Source of the DNA: Pseudomonadota bacterium | GTDB taxonomy: Bacteria > Pseudomonadota > Gammaproteobacteria > Burkholderiales > Thiobacillaceae | NCBI GenBank assembly: GCA_021811235.1 | Contig: JAJZPG010000001.1 | Location: 1-64,000, forward strand | DNA length: 64,000 nucleotides | Direction: 5' to 3' | In this document: one piece after another, positions 17,411-26,191 of the stretch | How the letters are laid out: each line of letters starts with the position of its first letter | How positions within the stretch are numbered: the stretch's first letter is position 1 | Translations under genes and position numbers: made by a program | The notes under the pieces: generated by a model | What the model was told of the DNA's origin: nothing | What the model saw: the letters and a program-made list of their open reading frames with translations, nothing else | Databases searched by the model: none

Positions 17411-17631
17411 TGAAGCGGCGAGAAGCTGCCCCGGGCGAGCCGCGCGATGTCCTGCCAGACAGGATTTCCCGGCCTGCTGCGGACAGCCGCGATATCCGGC
17501 TACAATCGGCGCATGTTTTCCTGACGGGGTGAAATGCGTCTGTCCGCCTTCATGCTGCGCCGTGGCGCCAGCCCGCCGATATGCACGGAGGCATTGATCC
17601 GCCCCGTCCTCCCACCGTCCGGAGCCGCAGC

Positions 17632-20600
17632 ATGAGCGCGCTTCCGATCTCCACCCGCCTGCTGCTGAGCTATCTGCTGGTGGCCGTGCTGCCGCTCGGC
17701 GGGCTGGCGCTGGTCTACCTGGCCTCGTTCGACTCCTCGCTGCGCGAGACCCTGCTGGCGAACATGGCCACCATCGCGGACAAGAAGGCCGGACAGATCG
17801 ACAGCTACATGGCCGAACGACTGGACGACGTCCGCCATCTCAGCCGCCGTGCCGCCATCCGCGACGGCCTCGTCGAACTGGAGCAGGCGCGCCGCAGCGA
17901 CGACCTCAACTCTCCCACCTACCGGGAGGCGATGGCGCGGCTGCATGCAACCCTGGAAGACTCCGGCGCAGCAAAAGGGTTTTACGACCTGCTGCTGGTC
18001 GATACGTCCGGCAATGTGCTGTTCACGCTGCTGCACGAGCCCGACCTCGGCAGCAATCTCATGCAGGGCCCCTACCGCGACTCCCAGCTGGCGAAGGCCT
18101 ACGAGCACGCCATGCGGACCCGCCAGCCCCACCTCAGCCGTTTTGCCCCGTATGCCCCGTCGAGCAACCGCCCCGCCGCATTCCTCGTCGCGCCGGTGAT
18201 GAAGGATGGCAACGCAATCGGCGTGCTCGCCTTGCAGCTGGACGTGCGCAAGCTGATGACGGTGACCGTCGACCGCATCGGCCTCGGCCAGACCGGTGAA
18301 ACGGTGCTGGCGCAGAAGGATGGCAACGAGGCGTATTACACCGCGCCGCTCCGCCACATCCGGGACGCCGCCTATCGCTACCGGGTTCCGCTCGGCAAGG
18401 CCGCGCTGCCGATGCAGTACGCGCTGGCCGGCGGGCAGGGCCAGGGCATCGTCCTCGATTACGCGGGCATCGAATGCGTGGCGGCGTGGCGCCATCTGCC
18501 GTCACTGGACTGGGGCATGGTGGTGAAGGTCGACACCAGCGAGGCGTTCGCGCCGGTGGTGCGGCTGCGCCGCCTCACCTACGCCGCGCTGACCCTGTTC
18601 CTGCTGCTCTCCGGCGGCGCGGCCTATGTCCTGGGGCGCACGATTTCGCGCCCGATCCGGACGTTGACCGGCGTGGCGGACCGCATCGCCACGGGCGATC
18701 TCCGGCAGCGCGCGCCGCAGGAGGACCGCGGCGAGCTCGGCCGGCTGGCGCGCGCCTTCAACCACATGACCGACGCACTCGCCGAATCCCGCCAGAATCT
18801 CGAAGCGCAGGTCGAAGTGCGTTCCCGGGAGCTGCGCGCGCTGAGCACGCTGCAAAACGCCATACTCGAGCGGGCCGGCGCCCTCATCGTGGTGCTCGAC
18901 CACGAGGGCCGCATCCGCCGCTTCAACCGCGCCTGCGAGGAACTGACCCACTATTCGTTTGCAGAAGTCGAAGGACGCTTCGTCTGGGACCTCTTCCTGA
19001 CCCCGGAAGAACGCGAGGTCGTGCATGCCGAGGCATTCAACGCACTGGCACGGAATCCACGCACGCTGCGCAGCACCTATACCAACCATTGGGTCACGCG
19101 CGACGGCGTGCGGCGCCTGATCGAATGGTCGAACTCCATGCTGCTCGACGCCCGCGGCGAGATGGAATTCATCGTCAGCATCGGCACCGACGTGACGGAG
19201 AAGAAGCAGGCCGAAACCGCCTTGCAGGAAAGCGCACAGCGTCTCAACGAAGCGCAGCGCATCGCCCAGGTCGGCAGCTGGGAACTCGACCTTGCCAGCG
19301 GCAAGCTGACCTGGTCGGACGAGATCTTCCGCATCTTCGAAATCAACCGGGCGGCGTTCGGCGCCTCCTACGAAGCCTTCCTGAGGGCGATCCATCCGGA
19401 AGACCGCGAGCGGGTCAACCAGGCCTTCACCCGTTCGCTGGAAAACTGCACCCCCTATGAAATCGTCCATCGCCTGCTGATGCCGGACGGCCGCATCAAA
19501 TGGGTCAGCGAGCGCTGCGAGACCCACTACGACGCCCAGGGCAAGGCCGCCCGCTCCACCGGCACCGTGCAGGACATCACCGCGCGCAAGGAAAGCGAAG
19601 AGGCGCTGCGGCTCTACGCCAACGTCTTCGAGCACAGCGGCGAATCCATCATCATCACCGACAGCGACAACCGCATCCTGGCGGTGAACCCCGCGTTCAC
19701 CCGCCTGACCGGCTACACCCTCGACGACATCCGCGGGCAGGACCCGAGCATCCTCGCGTCGGGCCAGACACCCGAGGCCACCTACCGGGCGATGTGGTCC
19801 GCGCTGGCGCAGTCGGGCTACTGGCAGGGCGAGATCCTCGACCGCCGCAAGGACGGCACCCTCTATCCGAAATGGATGTCGGTGTCGACGGTGCGCGACC
19901 CGGACGGCCGCATCACCCATTACATCGCCAGCTTCACCGACATCACCGACCGCAAGCAGGCCGAGGCGAAAATCAGCCAGCTGGCCTACCACGACACCCT
20001 CACCGGACTGATCAACCGCTTCAGCCTGCAGGGGCAGCTCGATCAGGCGCTCGCCATGGCGCGCCGCGAGCAGCGCGCGCTGGCGGTGATCTTCCTCGAC
20101 CTCGACCGCTTCAAGGCCATCAACGACACCATGGGCCATGCCGTAGGCGACCAGTTGATCATGGAGGTGGCAAGCCGCCTGCGCGACAACGTGCGCGACA
20201 GCGACATCGTGGCCCGCCTCGGCGGCGACGAATTCGTGGTGGTGCTGACCGAGGTGGACGACGCCAACGCCGCCGCGCGCGTCGCCGACAAGATCCTGCA
20301 GGCGGTGGCGCAGCGCTACCGCATCGCCGAAAAGGAGCTGCATTCGACGGTCAGCATCGGGCTCGCCTTCTACCCCGACGACGGCGAGGACGCCGAGACG
20401 CTGATGAAGAACGCCGACACCGCGATGTATCACGCCAAGTCGCGTGGCCGCAACAATGTCCAGTTCTTCACCGCCGAGATGAACCAGGCTGCCGTCAAGC
20501 GCCTGATGCTCGACCACGACCTGCGCGAGGCGGTGGTCAACCGGCAGTTCGAACTGCACTACCAGCCGCAGCTCGACGGCCGCGACGGCCGCACCGTCGG

Positions 20601-21273
20601 CGTCGAGGCGCTGGTGCGCTGGCGCCATCCGCGCGACGGCCTGGTGTCGCCGGCGGTATTCATCCCGGTCGCCGAGGAAACCGGCCTGATCCTGCCGCTG
20701 GGCGAATGGGTGCTCGACGAAGCCTGCCGCCAGCTCCGCGCCTGGCGCGACCAGGGCATCCGCGACGTGACCATGGCGGTGAACCTGTCGGCGCACCAGC
20801 TGCATTCCCCCCTGCTGCTGTCGCATGTCTCCCAGGCACTGGACAAATACGGGCTGGCCGGCAGCGACCTCGAACTGGAAGTCACCGAATCGGTCGCCAT
20901 GCACGACCCCGATGCCAGTATCAGCCAGCTCAGGGCGCTGCGCGATCTCGGCGTGCGCCTGTCGATCGACGACTTCGGTACCGGCTACTCGTCGCTCAGC
21001 TACCTCAAGCTGCTGCCCATCCACACCCTCAAGCTCGACCAGTCCTTCGTCCGCGACATCGAAACCGACAGCAACGACGTCGCCATCTGCACCGCCACCA
21101 TCGCGCTGGCGCACAGCCTCGGCCTCGCCGTCGTCGCCGAGGGCGTGGAAACCGAGGCGCAGCGCCTGTTGCTGGCCTCGCACCAGTGCGATGCCATGCA
21201 GGGCTACCTGTTCAGCCGCCCACTGCCCGCCGAGGCGGCGCTGGCCTTCATGCAGAAGCGCCAGGCCGCCTGA
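17632..21273 (+). CDS. Membrane sensor with HAMP, PAS, GGDEF and EAL domains
   Basis: A 1213-residue c-di-GMP turnover protein. Helix 1 (LLLSYLLVAVLPLGGLALVY, residues ~9-30) and helix 2 (ALTLFLLLSGGAAYVLG, near 320) bracket a ~280-residue periplasmic double-Cache-like sensor. A HAMP domain follows (ISRPIRTLTGVADRIATGDL), then three PAS/PAC units (about 400-530, 535-660 and 660-780). The GGDEF at residues 864-868 is intact, so cyclase activity is possible. The EAL domain has E-A-L-V-R at 992 and DDFGTGYSSLSYLK, so phosphodiesterase residues also look intact. The ATG at 17632 is taken because it immediately precedes helix 1. It is probably monocistronic. Confidence 0.9.
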   Translation: MSALPISTRLLLSYLLVAVLPLGGLALVYLASFDSSLRETLLANMATIADKKAGQIDSYMAERLDDVRHLSRRAAIRDGLVELEQARRSDDLNSPTYREAMARLHATLEDSGAAKGFYDLLLVDTSGNVLFTLLHEPDLGSNLMQGPYRDSQLAKAYEHAMRTRQPHLSRFAPYAPSSNRPAAFLVAPVMKDGNAIGVLALQLDVRKLMTVTVDRIGLGQTGETVLAQKDGNEAYYTAPLRHIRDAAYRYRVPLGKAALPMQYALAGGQGQGIVLDYAGIECVAAWRHLPSLDWGMVVKVDTSEAFAPVVRLRRLTYAALTLFLLLSGGAAYVLGRTISRPIRTLTGVADRIATGDLRQRAPQEDRGELGRLARAFNHMTDALAESRQNLEAQVEVRSRELRALSTLQNAILERAGALIVVLDHEGRIRRFNRACEELTHYSFAEVEGRFVWDLFLTPEEREVVHAEAFNALARNPRTLRSTYTNHWVTRDGVRRLIEWSNSMLLDARGEMEFIVSIGTDVTEKKQAETALQESAQRLNEAQRIAQVGSWELDLASGKLTWSDEIFRIFEINRAAFGASYEAFLRAIHPEDRERVNQAFTRSLENCTPYEIVHRLLMPDGRIKWVSERCETHYDAQGKAARSTGTVQDITARKESEEALRLYANVFEHSGESIIITDSDNRILAVNPAFTRLTGYTLDDIRGQDPSILASGQTPEATYRAMWSALAQSGYWQGEILDRRKDGTLYPKWMSVSTVRDPDGRITHYIASFTDITDRKQAEAKISQLAYHDTLTGLINRFSLQGQLDQALAMARREQRALAVIFLDLDRFKAINDTMGHAVGDQLIMEVASRLRDNVRDSDIVARLGGDEFVVVLTEVDDANAAARVADKILQAVAQRYRIAEKELHSTVSIGLAFYPDDGEDAETLMKNADTAMYHAKSRGRNNVQFFTAEMNQAAVKRLMLDHDLREAVVNRQFELHYQPQLDGRDGRTVGVEALVRWRHPRDGLVSPAVFIPVAEETGLILPLGEWVLDEACRQLRAWRDQGIRDVTMAVNLSAHQLHSPLLLSHVSQALDKYGLAGSDLELEVTESVAMHDPDASISQLRALRDLGVRLSIDDFGTGYSSLSYLKLLPIHTLKLDQSFVRDIETDSNDVAICTATIALAHSLGLAVVAEGVETEAQRLLLASHQCDAMQGYLFSRPLPAEAALAFMQKRQAA

Positions 21274-21363
21274 GTGCGCCACAGATCGCCATTCAATTTA
21301 AATGAGACATTGCTATCCTTAGATTGAAGGCAAGTCCGATACACCCACCCACCAGGAGGCCAG

Positions 21364-21762
21364 ATGTCTGCACTCACCCATGCCCAGCTCGATCAGCTCG
21401 TCCAGAAACTGAACGCCGATTACCAGGCCTTGCGGCGCGAAGTGCGCGAGGAACTGGAGAACTCAGGCGACCAGCACCGCATCGACCTGCTCAACGAGGA
21501 ACCCGGAGACAGCGGCGACGAATCGCTCGCCAATGCGCTGGCCGACTTCAACGTGGCGCGCTTCGACCGCCACATCCAGGGCCTGCGCGACATCGAGGCC
21601 GCGTTGCAGCGCGTCAAGGACGGGGAATACGGCGTCTGCATCGACTGCGGCGACGACGTCGGCTACACCCGCCTGCTGGCCTATCCGACCGCCAAGCGCT
21701 GCATCGTCTGCCAGGAACAGCGCGAAAAGCACTACGCCCAGGAAGGCCACCCGAAAATGTAA
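21364..21762 (+). CDS. TraR/DksA-family zinc-finger protein
   Basis: A 132-residue protein with an N-terminal coiled coil (residues ~5-75) and a C4 zinc finger at the end: CIDCGDD near residue 98 and RCIVCQ near 119. The coiled-coil tip carries GDSGDESLA, comparable to but not identical with the D-x-x-D-x-A of DksA. DksA-like proteins enter the RNA polymerase secondary channel and modulate transcription, often with ppGpp. The full-length housekeeping DksA is ~150 residues, so this is probably a paralogue. It is followed by short HPF, both fitting stringent or stationary-phase response. RBS CAGGAGG precedes the ATG. Confidence 0.88.
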   Translation: MSALTHAQLDQLVQKLNADYQALRREVREELENSGDQHRIDLLNEEPGDSGDESLANALADFNVARFDRHIQGLRDIEAALQRVKDGEYGVCIDCGDDVGYTRLLAYPTAKRCIVCQEQREKHYAQEGHPKM

Positions 21763-21764
21763 GC

Positions 21765-21787
21765 GGAGGCAGGGCAGTCCTGCCTCC
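21765..21787. other. 8-bp stem between dksA-like gene and hpf
   Basis: GGAGGCAG (21765-21772) and CTGCCTCC (21780-21787) form a perfect stem with a 7-base loop, just after the dksA-like stop and before the hpf RBS. No T-run follows, so it may be a weak terminator or an RNA processing/stability element that lets the two genes be expressed at different levels. Confidence 0.5.
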
Positions 21788-21807
21788 ATTCCACCCACGG
21801 AGTCATC

Positions 21808-22113
21808 ATGAAAACCCCGCTTCAAATCACCTTCCGCGACATGCCCCCTTCCGACGCACTCGACACCCACATCCGCGACAAGGCGCAGAAACTCGAACAG
21901 GTTTTTGCCGACATCGTCAGCTGCCGGGTCGTCGTCGAACAGCCTGCCAAGCATCAGCAGCAAGGCAAGCCCTTCAACGTCCACATCGACCTCGGCGTCC
22001 CCGGCAAGGAAATCGTGGTCGACAAACAGGCCAACGAGGATGTCTACGTCGCCCTGCGCGATGCCTTCGACGCCGCCAGACGGCAGCTGGAAGACTACGC
22101 GCGGCAACTGTGA
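21808..22113 (+). CDS. hpf: Short HPF/RaiA ribosome hibernation factor
   Basis: A 101-residue protein with MKTPLQITFRDMPPSDALDT at the N-terminus and the basic helix VALRDAFDAARRQLEDYARQ at the C-terminus, the two parts of the short HPF fold. It aligns along its whole length with residues 1-100 of the HPF-cold-shock fusion at 9007-9552, so this genome has at least two hibernation-type factors. RBS ACGGAG before ATG. It lies 45 bp after the dksA-like gene. Confidence 0.9.
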   Translation: MKTPLQITFRDMPPSDALDTHIRDKAQKLEQVFADIVSCRVVVEQPAKHQQQGKPFNVHIDLGVPGKEIVVDKQANEDVYVALRDAFDAARRQLEDYARQL

Positions 22114-22279
22114 AGCGTGCGCCCTACGAGCCTGCCCGGGGCGCTGACCGCAAGGCACTCGCGAGCAGCACAGGGCCGCTGCGGCACGCCCGGGGCAGGC
22201 TTCGACGGGCGCGGCCCGAACGGGCCGAGGAACGCGCTCTCAATCGAACATTTCCGGAAGCCCCCGCCCGGCTGACCCC

Positions 22280-23815
22280 ATGAACGCAAAGACCGAACCG
22301 GCGCTGGAAACGTCCGAACTGATCAAGCACCTGCACGACCCGGCCTGCTACGACCACCCGGCCGGCCCGGTGCGGGTGATCGAAACCCACATCTCCTGGG
22401 TTCTGCTCACCGGCGAGTTCGCCTACAAGATCAAGAAGCCGCTCGACCTCGGCTTCCTCGACTTCAGCACCCTCAGCCAGCGCCTGCACGCCTGCTGCGA
22501 CGAAGTGCAGCTCAACCGGCGGCTCGCCCCCGACATCTATCTCGACGTCGTCCCCATCACCGGCACCCCGGCGGCCCCGCACGTCAACGGCGTCGGCGAC
22601 ACCTTCGAGTACGCGGTCAAGATGCGCCAGTTCGACGCCGACGCCACCCTCGACCGGCTCGACGCCGCAGGCGGCCTCACCGCGCGGCATGTCGAAACCA
22701 TCGCCGCCGTCCTCGCCCGTTTCCATCTCGACACCTGCGCCCACGCCGCGCCCGACAGTCCCTGGGGCAGTCCCGACGCGATATGGAAGCCGGTGGCGCA
22801 GAACTTCGCGCAGATCGCACCGCGCCTCGACGACCCCGCAGACCGCGCGCAACTCGACGCCCTGCTGCGCTGGAGCACCGCCGAACACGCCCGGCTCACC
22901 CCGCTGATGGCCGCCCGCAAGCGCAGCGGCTTCGTGCGCGAATGCCACGGCGACCTGCACCTGGGCAATCTCGCCTGGATCGACGACCGGCTGCTGGTGT
23001 TCGACTGCATCGAATTCAACCCCGAGCTGCGCTGGATCGACATCCAGTCCGAAATCGCGTTCTGCCATATGGACCTGCTGCAGCGCGGCCATGCCGACTG
23101 GGCATGGCTCTTTCTCAACCTCTGGCTGGAAGCCACCGGCGATTACGCCGGCCTCGCGCTGCTGCGCTATTACGCGGTGTACCGCGCGCTGGTGCGCGCC
23201 AAGGTGGGGGCGATCCGCAGCGCGCAGACCGCCGGCCCCGAGCATGACGCCGCGCTCGCCGAGGTGCGCACGCTGCTCAGCCTCGCCACGGCGTTGACGC
23301 AGCCGCCGCCGCCGCATCTCACCATCACCCATGGCCTGTCCGGTTCCGGCAAGACCACCGTCACCCGCAGGTTGATGCAGCGTCCCGGCGCCATCCGCCT
23401 GCGTTCCGACGTCGAACGCAAGCGGATGGCCGGTCTCGACGCCCTGGCGCAAAGCGGCACCGGCGTCGGCCAGGCGCTCTACGCCGCCGACGCCACGCAA
23501 CGCACCTACCGGCAGCTGGCCGAACTTGCCGGCGCGCTGCTCGACGGTGGTTGGCCCGTCATCGTCGACGCCACCTTCACCGCGCGCTGGCAGCGCGACC
23601 TGTTGCGCGAGACCGCACGCATGCGCACGCGCGCATTCCACGTCCGCGATTTCCCGGTACCCGTCGCCACCCTGCGCGAGCGCATCGTGCAGCGTGCGCA
23701 GGCAGGCAACGACGCCTCGGAGGCCGACCTCGCCGTGCTGCAGCGCCAACTGGAAACCGAAGAGCCACTCGGCACCGACGAGCAGCATGAGGTCGAGCGT
23801 AGCGACGCTAATTAG
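22280..23815 (+). CDS. Bifunctional APH-like phosphotransferase / P-loop kinase
   Basis: A 511-residue fusion. Residues 1-330 are an aminoglycoside-phosphotransferase-like domain with CHGDLHLGNLAWIDDRLLVF (the H-x-D-x-x-x-x-N Brenner motif and following DCIEFNPELRWID). Residues ~350-511 are a zeta-toxin/AAA-like P-loop kinase with THGLSGSGKTTVTRRL as Walker A. Such fusions are widespread and annotated only generally; neither substrate is known. The APH half has a paralogue in this window (59184-60206) that lacks the kinase half. It is convergent with lexA. Confidence 0.83.
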   Translation: MNAKTEPALETSELIKHLHDPACYDHPAGPVRVIETHISWVLLTGEFAYKIKKPLDLGFLDFSTLSQRLHACCDEVQLNRRLAPDIYLDVVPITGTPAAPHVNGVGDTFEYAVKMRQFDADATLDRLDAAGGLTARHVETIAAVLARFHLDTCAHAAPDSPWGSPDAIWKPVAQNFAQIAPRLDDPADRAQLDALLRWSTAEHARLTPLMAARKRSGFVRECHGDLHLGNLAWIDDRLLVFDCIEFNPELRWIDIQSEIAFCHMDLLQRGHADWAWLFLNLWLEATGDYAGLALLRYYAVYRALVRAKVGAIRSAQTAGPEHDAALAEVRTLLSLATALTQPPPPHLTITHGLSGSGKTTVTRRLMQRPGAIRLRSDVERKRMAGLDALAQSGTGVGQALYAADATQRTYRQLAELAGALLDGGWPVIVDATFTARWQRDLLRETARMRTRAFHVRDFPVPVATLRERIVQRAQAGNDASEADLAVLQRQLETEEPLGTDEQHEVERSDAN

Positions 23816-23902
23816 GTCCGCACGCCGCAAGGCCGTGCCGCAGAAGCTTGTTTCGATTCGGAAGAGGCCGCCCCGCCTGGCCGGGTGCTTCGGGCACTGC
23901 GC

Positions 23903-24499
23903 TCACAGGCCGTTGCGGATCACCCCGACCGCGATGCCCTCGATGACCAGGTCCTGGCGCGTGAGGTCGACCTCGATCGGCTGGAAGTCGGGGTTCTCCG
24001 GGAGCAGTTTCACGGTGTGGCCACGCTTCTGGAAGCGCTTGACCGTGACCTCGTCGCCGATGCGCGCCACCACCACCTGCCCGGCCCGGGCCTCGGGGCT
24101 GCGATGCACCGCGAGCAGGTCGCCGTCGAGGATGCCGGCGTCCTTCATGCTCATGCCGCGTACCTTGAGCAGGTAGTCCGCGCGCGGGCTGAACAGGGCG
24201 GCGTCGAACTGGACGTGCCGCTCGATGTTCTCCTGCGCCAGGATCGGACTGCCCGCCGCCACCTGGCCCACCACCGGCACCCCGCCGCCGCCCGCCAGCC
24301 GGATGCCGCGCGACGTCCCCGGCACCAGCTCCAGCATGCCCTTCTTCGCCAGCCCCTTGAGATGCTGCTCGGCCGCGTTGGGCGAGCTGAAGCCGAAGCG
24401 CTCGGCGATCTCCGCACGCGTCGGCGGCAGGCCGGTGGTCTCGATCCATTCGCGGATGAGGTTCAGGATTTCTTCCTGGCGGGGGGTCAGGTCTCGCAT
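23903..24499 (-). CDS. lexA: LexA SOS repressor
   Basis: A 198-residue LexA. The N-terminal winged helix ([20 protein letters not shown] with [20 protein letters not shown]) is followed by the self-cleavage Ala-Gly in QVAAGSP, the catalytic Ser in [10 protein letters not shown] and Lys in [10 protein letters not shown]. The ATG at 24499 matches the usual MRDLTPRQ start; the 9 codons before it fall inside the operator. Two SOS boxes lie directly upstream, so LexA represses itself and probably the divergent gene. Confidence 0.97.
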   Translation of the reverse strand: MRDLTPRQEEILNLIREWIETTGLPPTRAEIAERFGFSSPNAAEQHLKGLAKKGMLELVPGTSRGIRLAGGGGVPVVGQVAAGSPILAQENIERHVQFDAALFSPRADYLLKVRGMSMKDAGILDGDLLAVHRSPEARAGQVVVARIGDEVTVKRFQKRGHTVKLLPENPDFQPIEVDLTRQDLVIEGIAVGVIRNGL

Positions 24500-24516
24500 G
24501 GGGCTTCCTCCGAATA

Positions 24517-24548
24517 CTGTATACATTTACAGTTGTATGCGTATACAG
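24517..24548. promoter_or_regulatory. Two adjacent SOS (LexA) boxes
   Basis: Box 1, CTGT-N8-ACAG at 24517-24532, is a perfect core. Box 2, TTGT-N8-ACAG at 24533-24548, has one mismatch and directly abuts box 1. They occupy the divergent promoter region between lexA (minus, start 24499) and the small gene at 24620 (plus), so both should be under SOS control. Confidence 0.9.
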
Positions 24549-24619
24549 TATAAATACCGAAACCGGAAAACGCCACTGCGCAGCGTGCATCACGCGGCGC
24601 AGGCCAACAGGAGAACCCC

Positions 24620-24874
24620 ATGATGAAACTCGGAAAGATCAGCCCCCTCGCCTTCAGCCGCATGAAGCAGCGCGGAATCTCCATCGACGCCCTCAACGAC
24701 CTGCTCGCCCGCGGCCAGGTCGAGAACCAACCCGACGGCGCGCAGGTGATCTATCTCGACAGCCCCGTCCCCGGCCCGGCCTGGGTCAGCCGCCCGGCGC
24801 CGAGGCTGTATGCGGTGGTGGACGCGGCGGGCGAGGTACTGACGGTGGAGAGGCGGGTGCGGCTGCGGGGGTGA
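24620..24874 (+). CDS. Small DUF4258-like protein under SOS control
   Basis: An 84-residue protein: PLAFSRMKQRGISIDALNDL gives the R-M-x-x-R-G-I-S pattern typical of DUF4258, followed by a beta-rich part (AQVIYLDSPVPG, LYAVVDAAGEVLTVERRV). DUF4258 is a RelE/BrnT-like fold in some small toxins, but no antitoxin partner is adjacent. RBS AACAGGAG is well placed. It is divergent from lexA with two SOS boxes between, so it is probably DNA-damage inducible. Activity unknown. Confidence 0.65.
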   Translation: MMKLGKISPLAFSRMKQRGISIDALNDLLARGQVENQPDGAQVIYLDSPVPGPAWVSRPAPRLYAVVDAAGEVLTVERRVRLRG

Positions 24875-24928
24875 ACGGCGCCGGAACCACTCCATGCCCT
24901 CCGCGCCTGCAAACTTTTCTTGTAACGA

Positions 24929-24946
24929 TGTACCAATATTGATACA
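24929..24946. promoter_or_regulatory. Near-palindromic operator of the HigBA-like pair
   Basis: TGTACCAATATTGATACA is an 18-bp almost perfect inverted repeat ending six bases before the ATG of the toxin frame. Toxin-antitoxin operons are usually autorepressed through such sites by the antitoxin, here the HigA-like protein encoded downstream. Confidence 0.6.
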
Positions 24947-24951
24947 TTGCA

Positions 24952-25329
24952 ATGGTCAATCCCGTGCTCGATGTTCGATTCTTTCAGACCGACGCGGGGA
25001 CTGAACCCGTGCGCGACTGGCTGAAGTAACTGCCTGCCGCCGGCCGCAAGGCTGTTGGCGAGGACATCAAGACCGTCCAGTTCGGCTGGCCGCTGGGCAT
25101 GCCCCTGGTGAGACACCTGGAAGGCGACATTTGGGAAGTGCGCATCGGACTCGACAACAGGATCGCGCGGGTGTTGTTTACGCTGGAAGGGTCGACACTG
25201 GTGTTGCTGCACGGCTTCATCAAGAAACAGCAAGCCACCCCGAAGCCCGACCTGAGCCTGGCGAAGAATCGGCTGAGGCAACTGAGAGGAACAGATCATG
25301 GGCAAGCAAAACATCGGCAGCAGCCTTGA
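24952..25329 (+). pseudogene. HigB/RelE-like (phage Gp49-type) toxin with in-frame TAA
   Basis: The frame opens with ATG at 24952 (MVNPVLDVRFFQTDAGTEPV, then RDWLK), reaches a TAA at 25027-25029, and continues in the same frame with LPAAGRKAVGEDIKTVQFGW and then LEGDIWEVRIGLDNRIARVL and LLHGFIKKQQATP. Together these are the full ~115-residue HigB/Gp49 toxin pattern. Homologues usually read W-L-K-E-L or similar, so a GAA to TAA change is the simplest explanation. The intact antitoxin frame overlaps its 3' end. The toxin is probably inactivated, unless expression restarts downstream at GTG/ATG codons near 25099. Confidence 0.8.
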
Positions 25330-25669
25330 CGACTTCCTGCAAGAGGAAGCCATGCTGGAAGAGGTCACCGCCGTCGCCCTCAAGCGCGTCATCGCCTGGC
25401 AGATCGCCGAGGAAATGAAAGCCCAGCAACTGACCAAAGCCCAGCTTGCCACACGCATGCACACCAGCCGGGCGGCACTCAACCGCCTGCTCGACGAAAA
25501 CGACCCCGGATTGACCCTGACCACGCTGGCCAGCGCCGCTGCTGCACTGGGCCGAAGAGTGGATATCCGACTCGCGCCGCCTCACGCGACAGCCAAGACC
25601 AGCAAGGTCAAAAAGCACAAACCGGCCGCGAAGAAACCCACGAAAGCTGCCGAAGCGGCTTGCTGCTGA
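25298..25669 (+). CDS. HigA-like XRE-family antitoxin
   Basis: A 123-residue DNA-binding protein. A helix-turn-helix is in QLTKAQLATRMHTSRAALNR near residues 47-66, followed by LDENDPGLTLTTLASAAAAL, the usual HigA/XRE continuation. A Lys-rich tail (KTSKVKKHKPAAKKPTK) is appended. It overlaps the end of the toxin frame by 32 bp in another frame, as expected for toxin-first HigBA operons. It probably binds the palindrome at 24929-24946. Confidence 0.85.
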   Translation: MGKQNIGSSLDDFLQEEAMLEEVTAVALKRVIAWQIAEEMKAQQLTKAQLATRMHTSRAALNRLLDENDPGLTLTTLASAAAALGRRVDIRLAPPHATAKTSKVKKHKPAAKKPTKAAEAACC

Positions 25670-25726
25670 TTGCCTTTCCGGCATCTATAACAAGACCAAT
25701 GCCGTAAAGATGAGGAGCGCTGCACC

Positions 25727-26173
25727 ATGGCCACAGGAACCGTCCGTCTTCATCGCGTGCTGCGGGCGCCCCCCGAGCGCATCTATCGCGCCTTCCTGGA
25801 TGCGGATGCGCTCGCCAAGTGGCTGCCGCCGAACGGCTTCACCTGCAAGGTCCAGCACCTGGACGCCACGGTCGGCGGCACGTTCAGGATGGCGTTCACC
25901 AACTTCACCACGCAGCAGAGCCACGCGTTCGGCGGCGCGTATCTCGAGCTCGTGCCGAACGAACGGATCGTCTATTCGGACACGTTCGACGACCCCAATC
26001 TTCCCGGCACCATGAAGACGACGGTTTCGCTGCAAGCCGTGTCGTGCGGCACCGAGCTCAACATCGTGCAGGAAGGCATACCCGAGGCCATCCCCGCCGA
26101 ATCCTGCTATCTCGGCTGGCAGGAATCGCTGGGGCTGCTCGCCAGGCTGGTCGAGGCCGAGATCCGCGAGTAG
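25727..26173 (+). CDS. SRPBCC / AHSA1-domain protein
   Basis: A 148-residue single-domain protein of the START-like superfamily. It begins VRLHRVLRAPPERIYRAFLD with the W-L-P-P motif (ALAKWLPPNGFTC), and ends GWQESLGLLARLVEAEI, the C-terminal helix that caps the cavity. AHSA1-type proteins bind hydrophobic ligands; function is otherwise unknown. RBS TGAGGAG. A PNPOx-like gene follows 18 bp downstream. Confidence 0.85.
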   Translation: MATGTVRLHRVLRAPPERIYRAFLDADALAKWLPPNGFTCKVQHLDATVGGTFRMAFTNFTTQQSHAFGGAYLELVPNERIVYSDTFDDPNLPGTMKTTVSLQAVSCGTELNIVQEGIPEAIPAESCYLGWQESLGLLARLVEAEIRE

Positions 26174-26191
26174 CGCATCAAGGAGACGCAG

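Noticed and set aside
18502-21282. 926-codon minus ORF opposite the 17632-21273 gene
   Set aside because: Antisense of the GGDEF/EAL protein, with no recognisable motif and atypical composition. The same applies to 25685-28639 minus, 42887-46768 plus, 31741-33789 plus and 9998-13090 plus.
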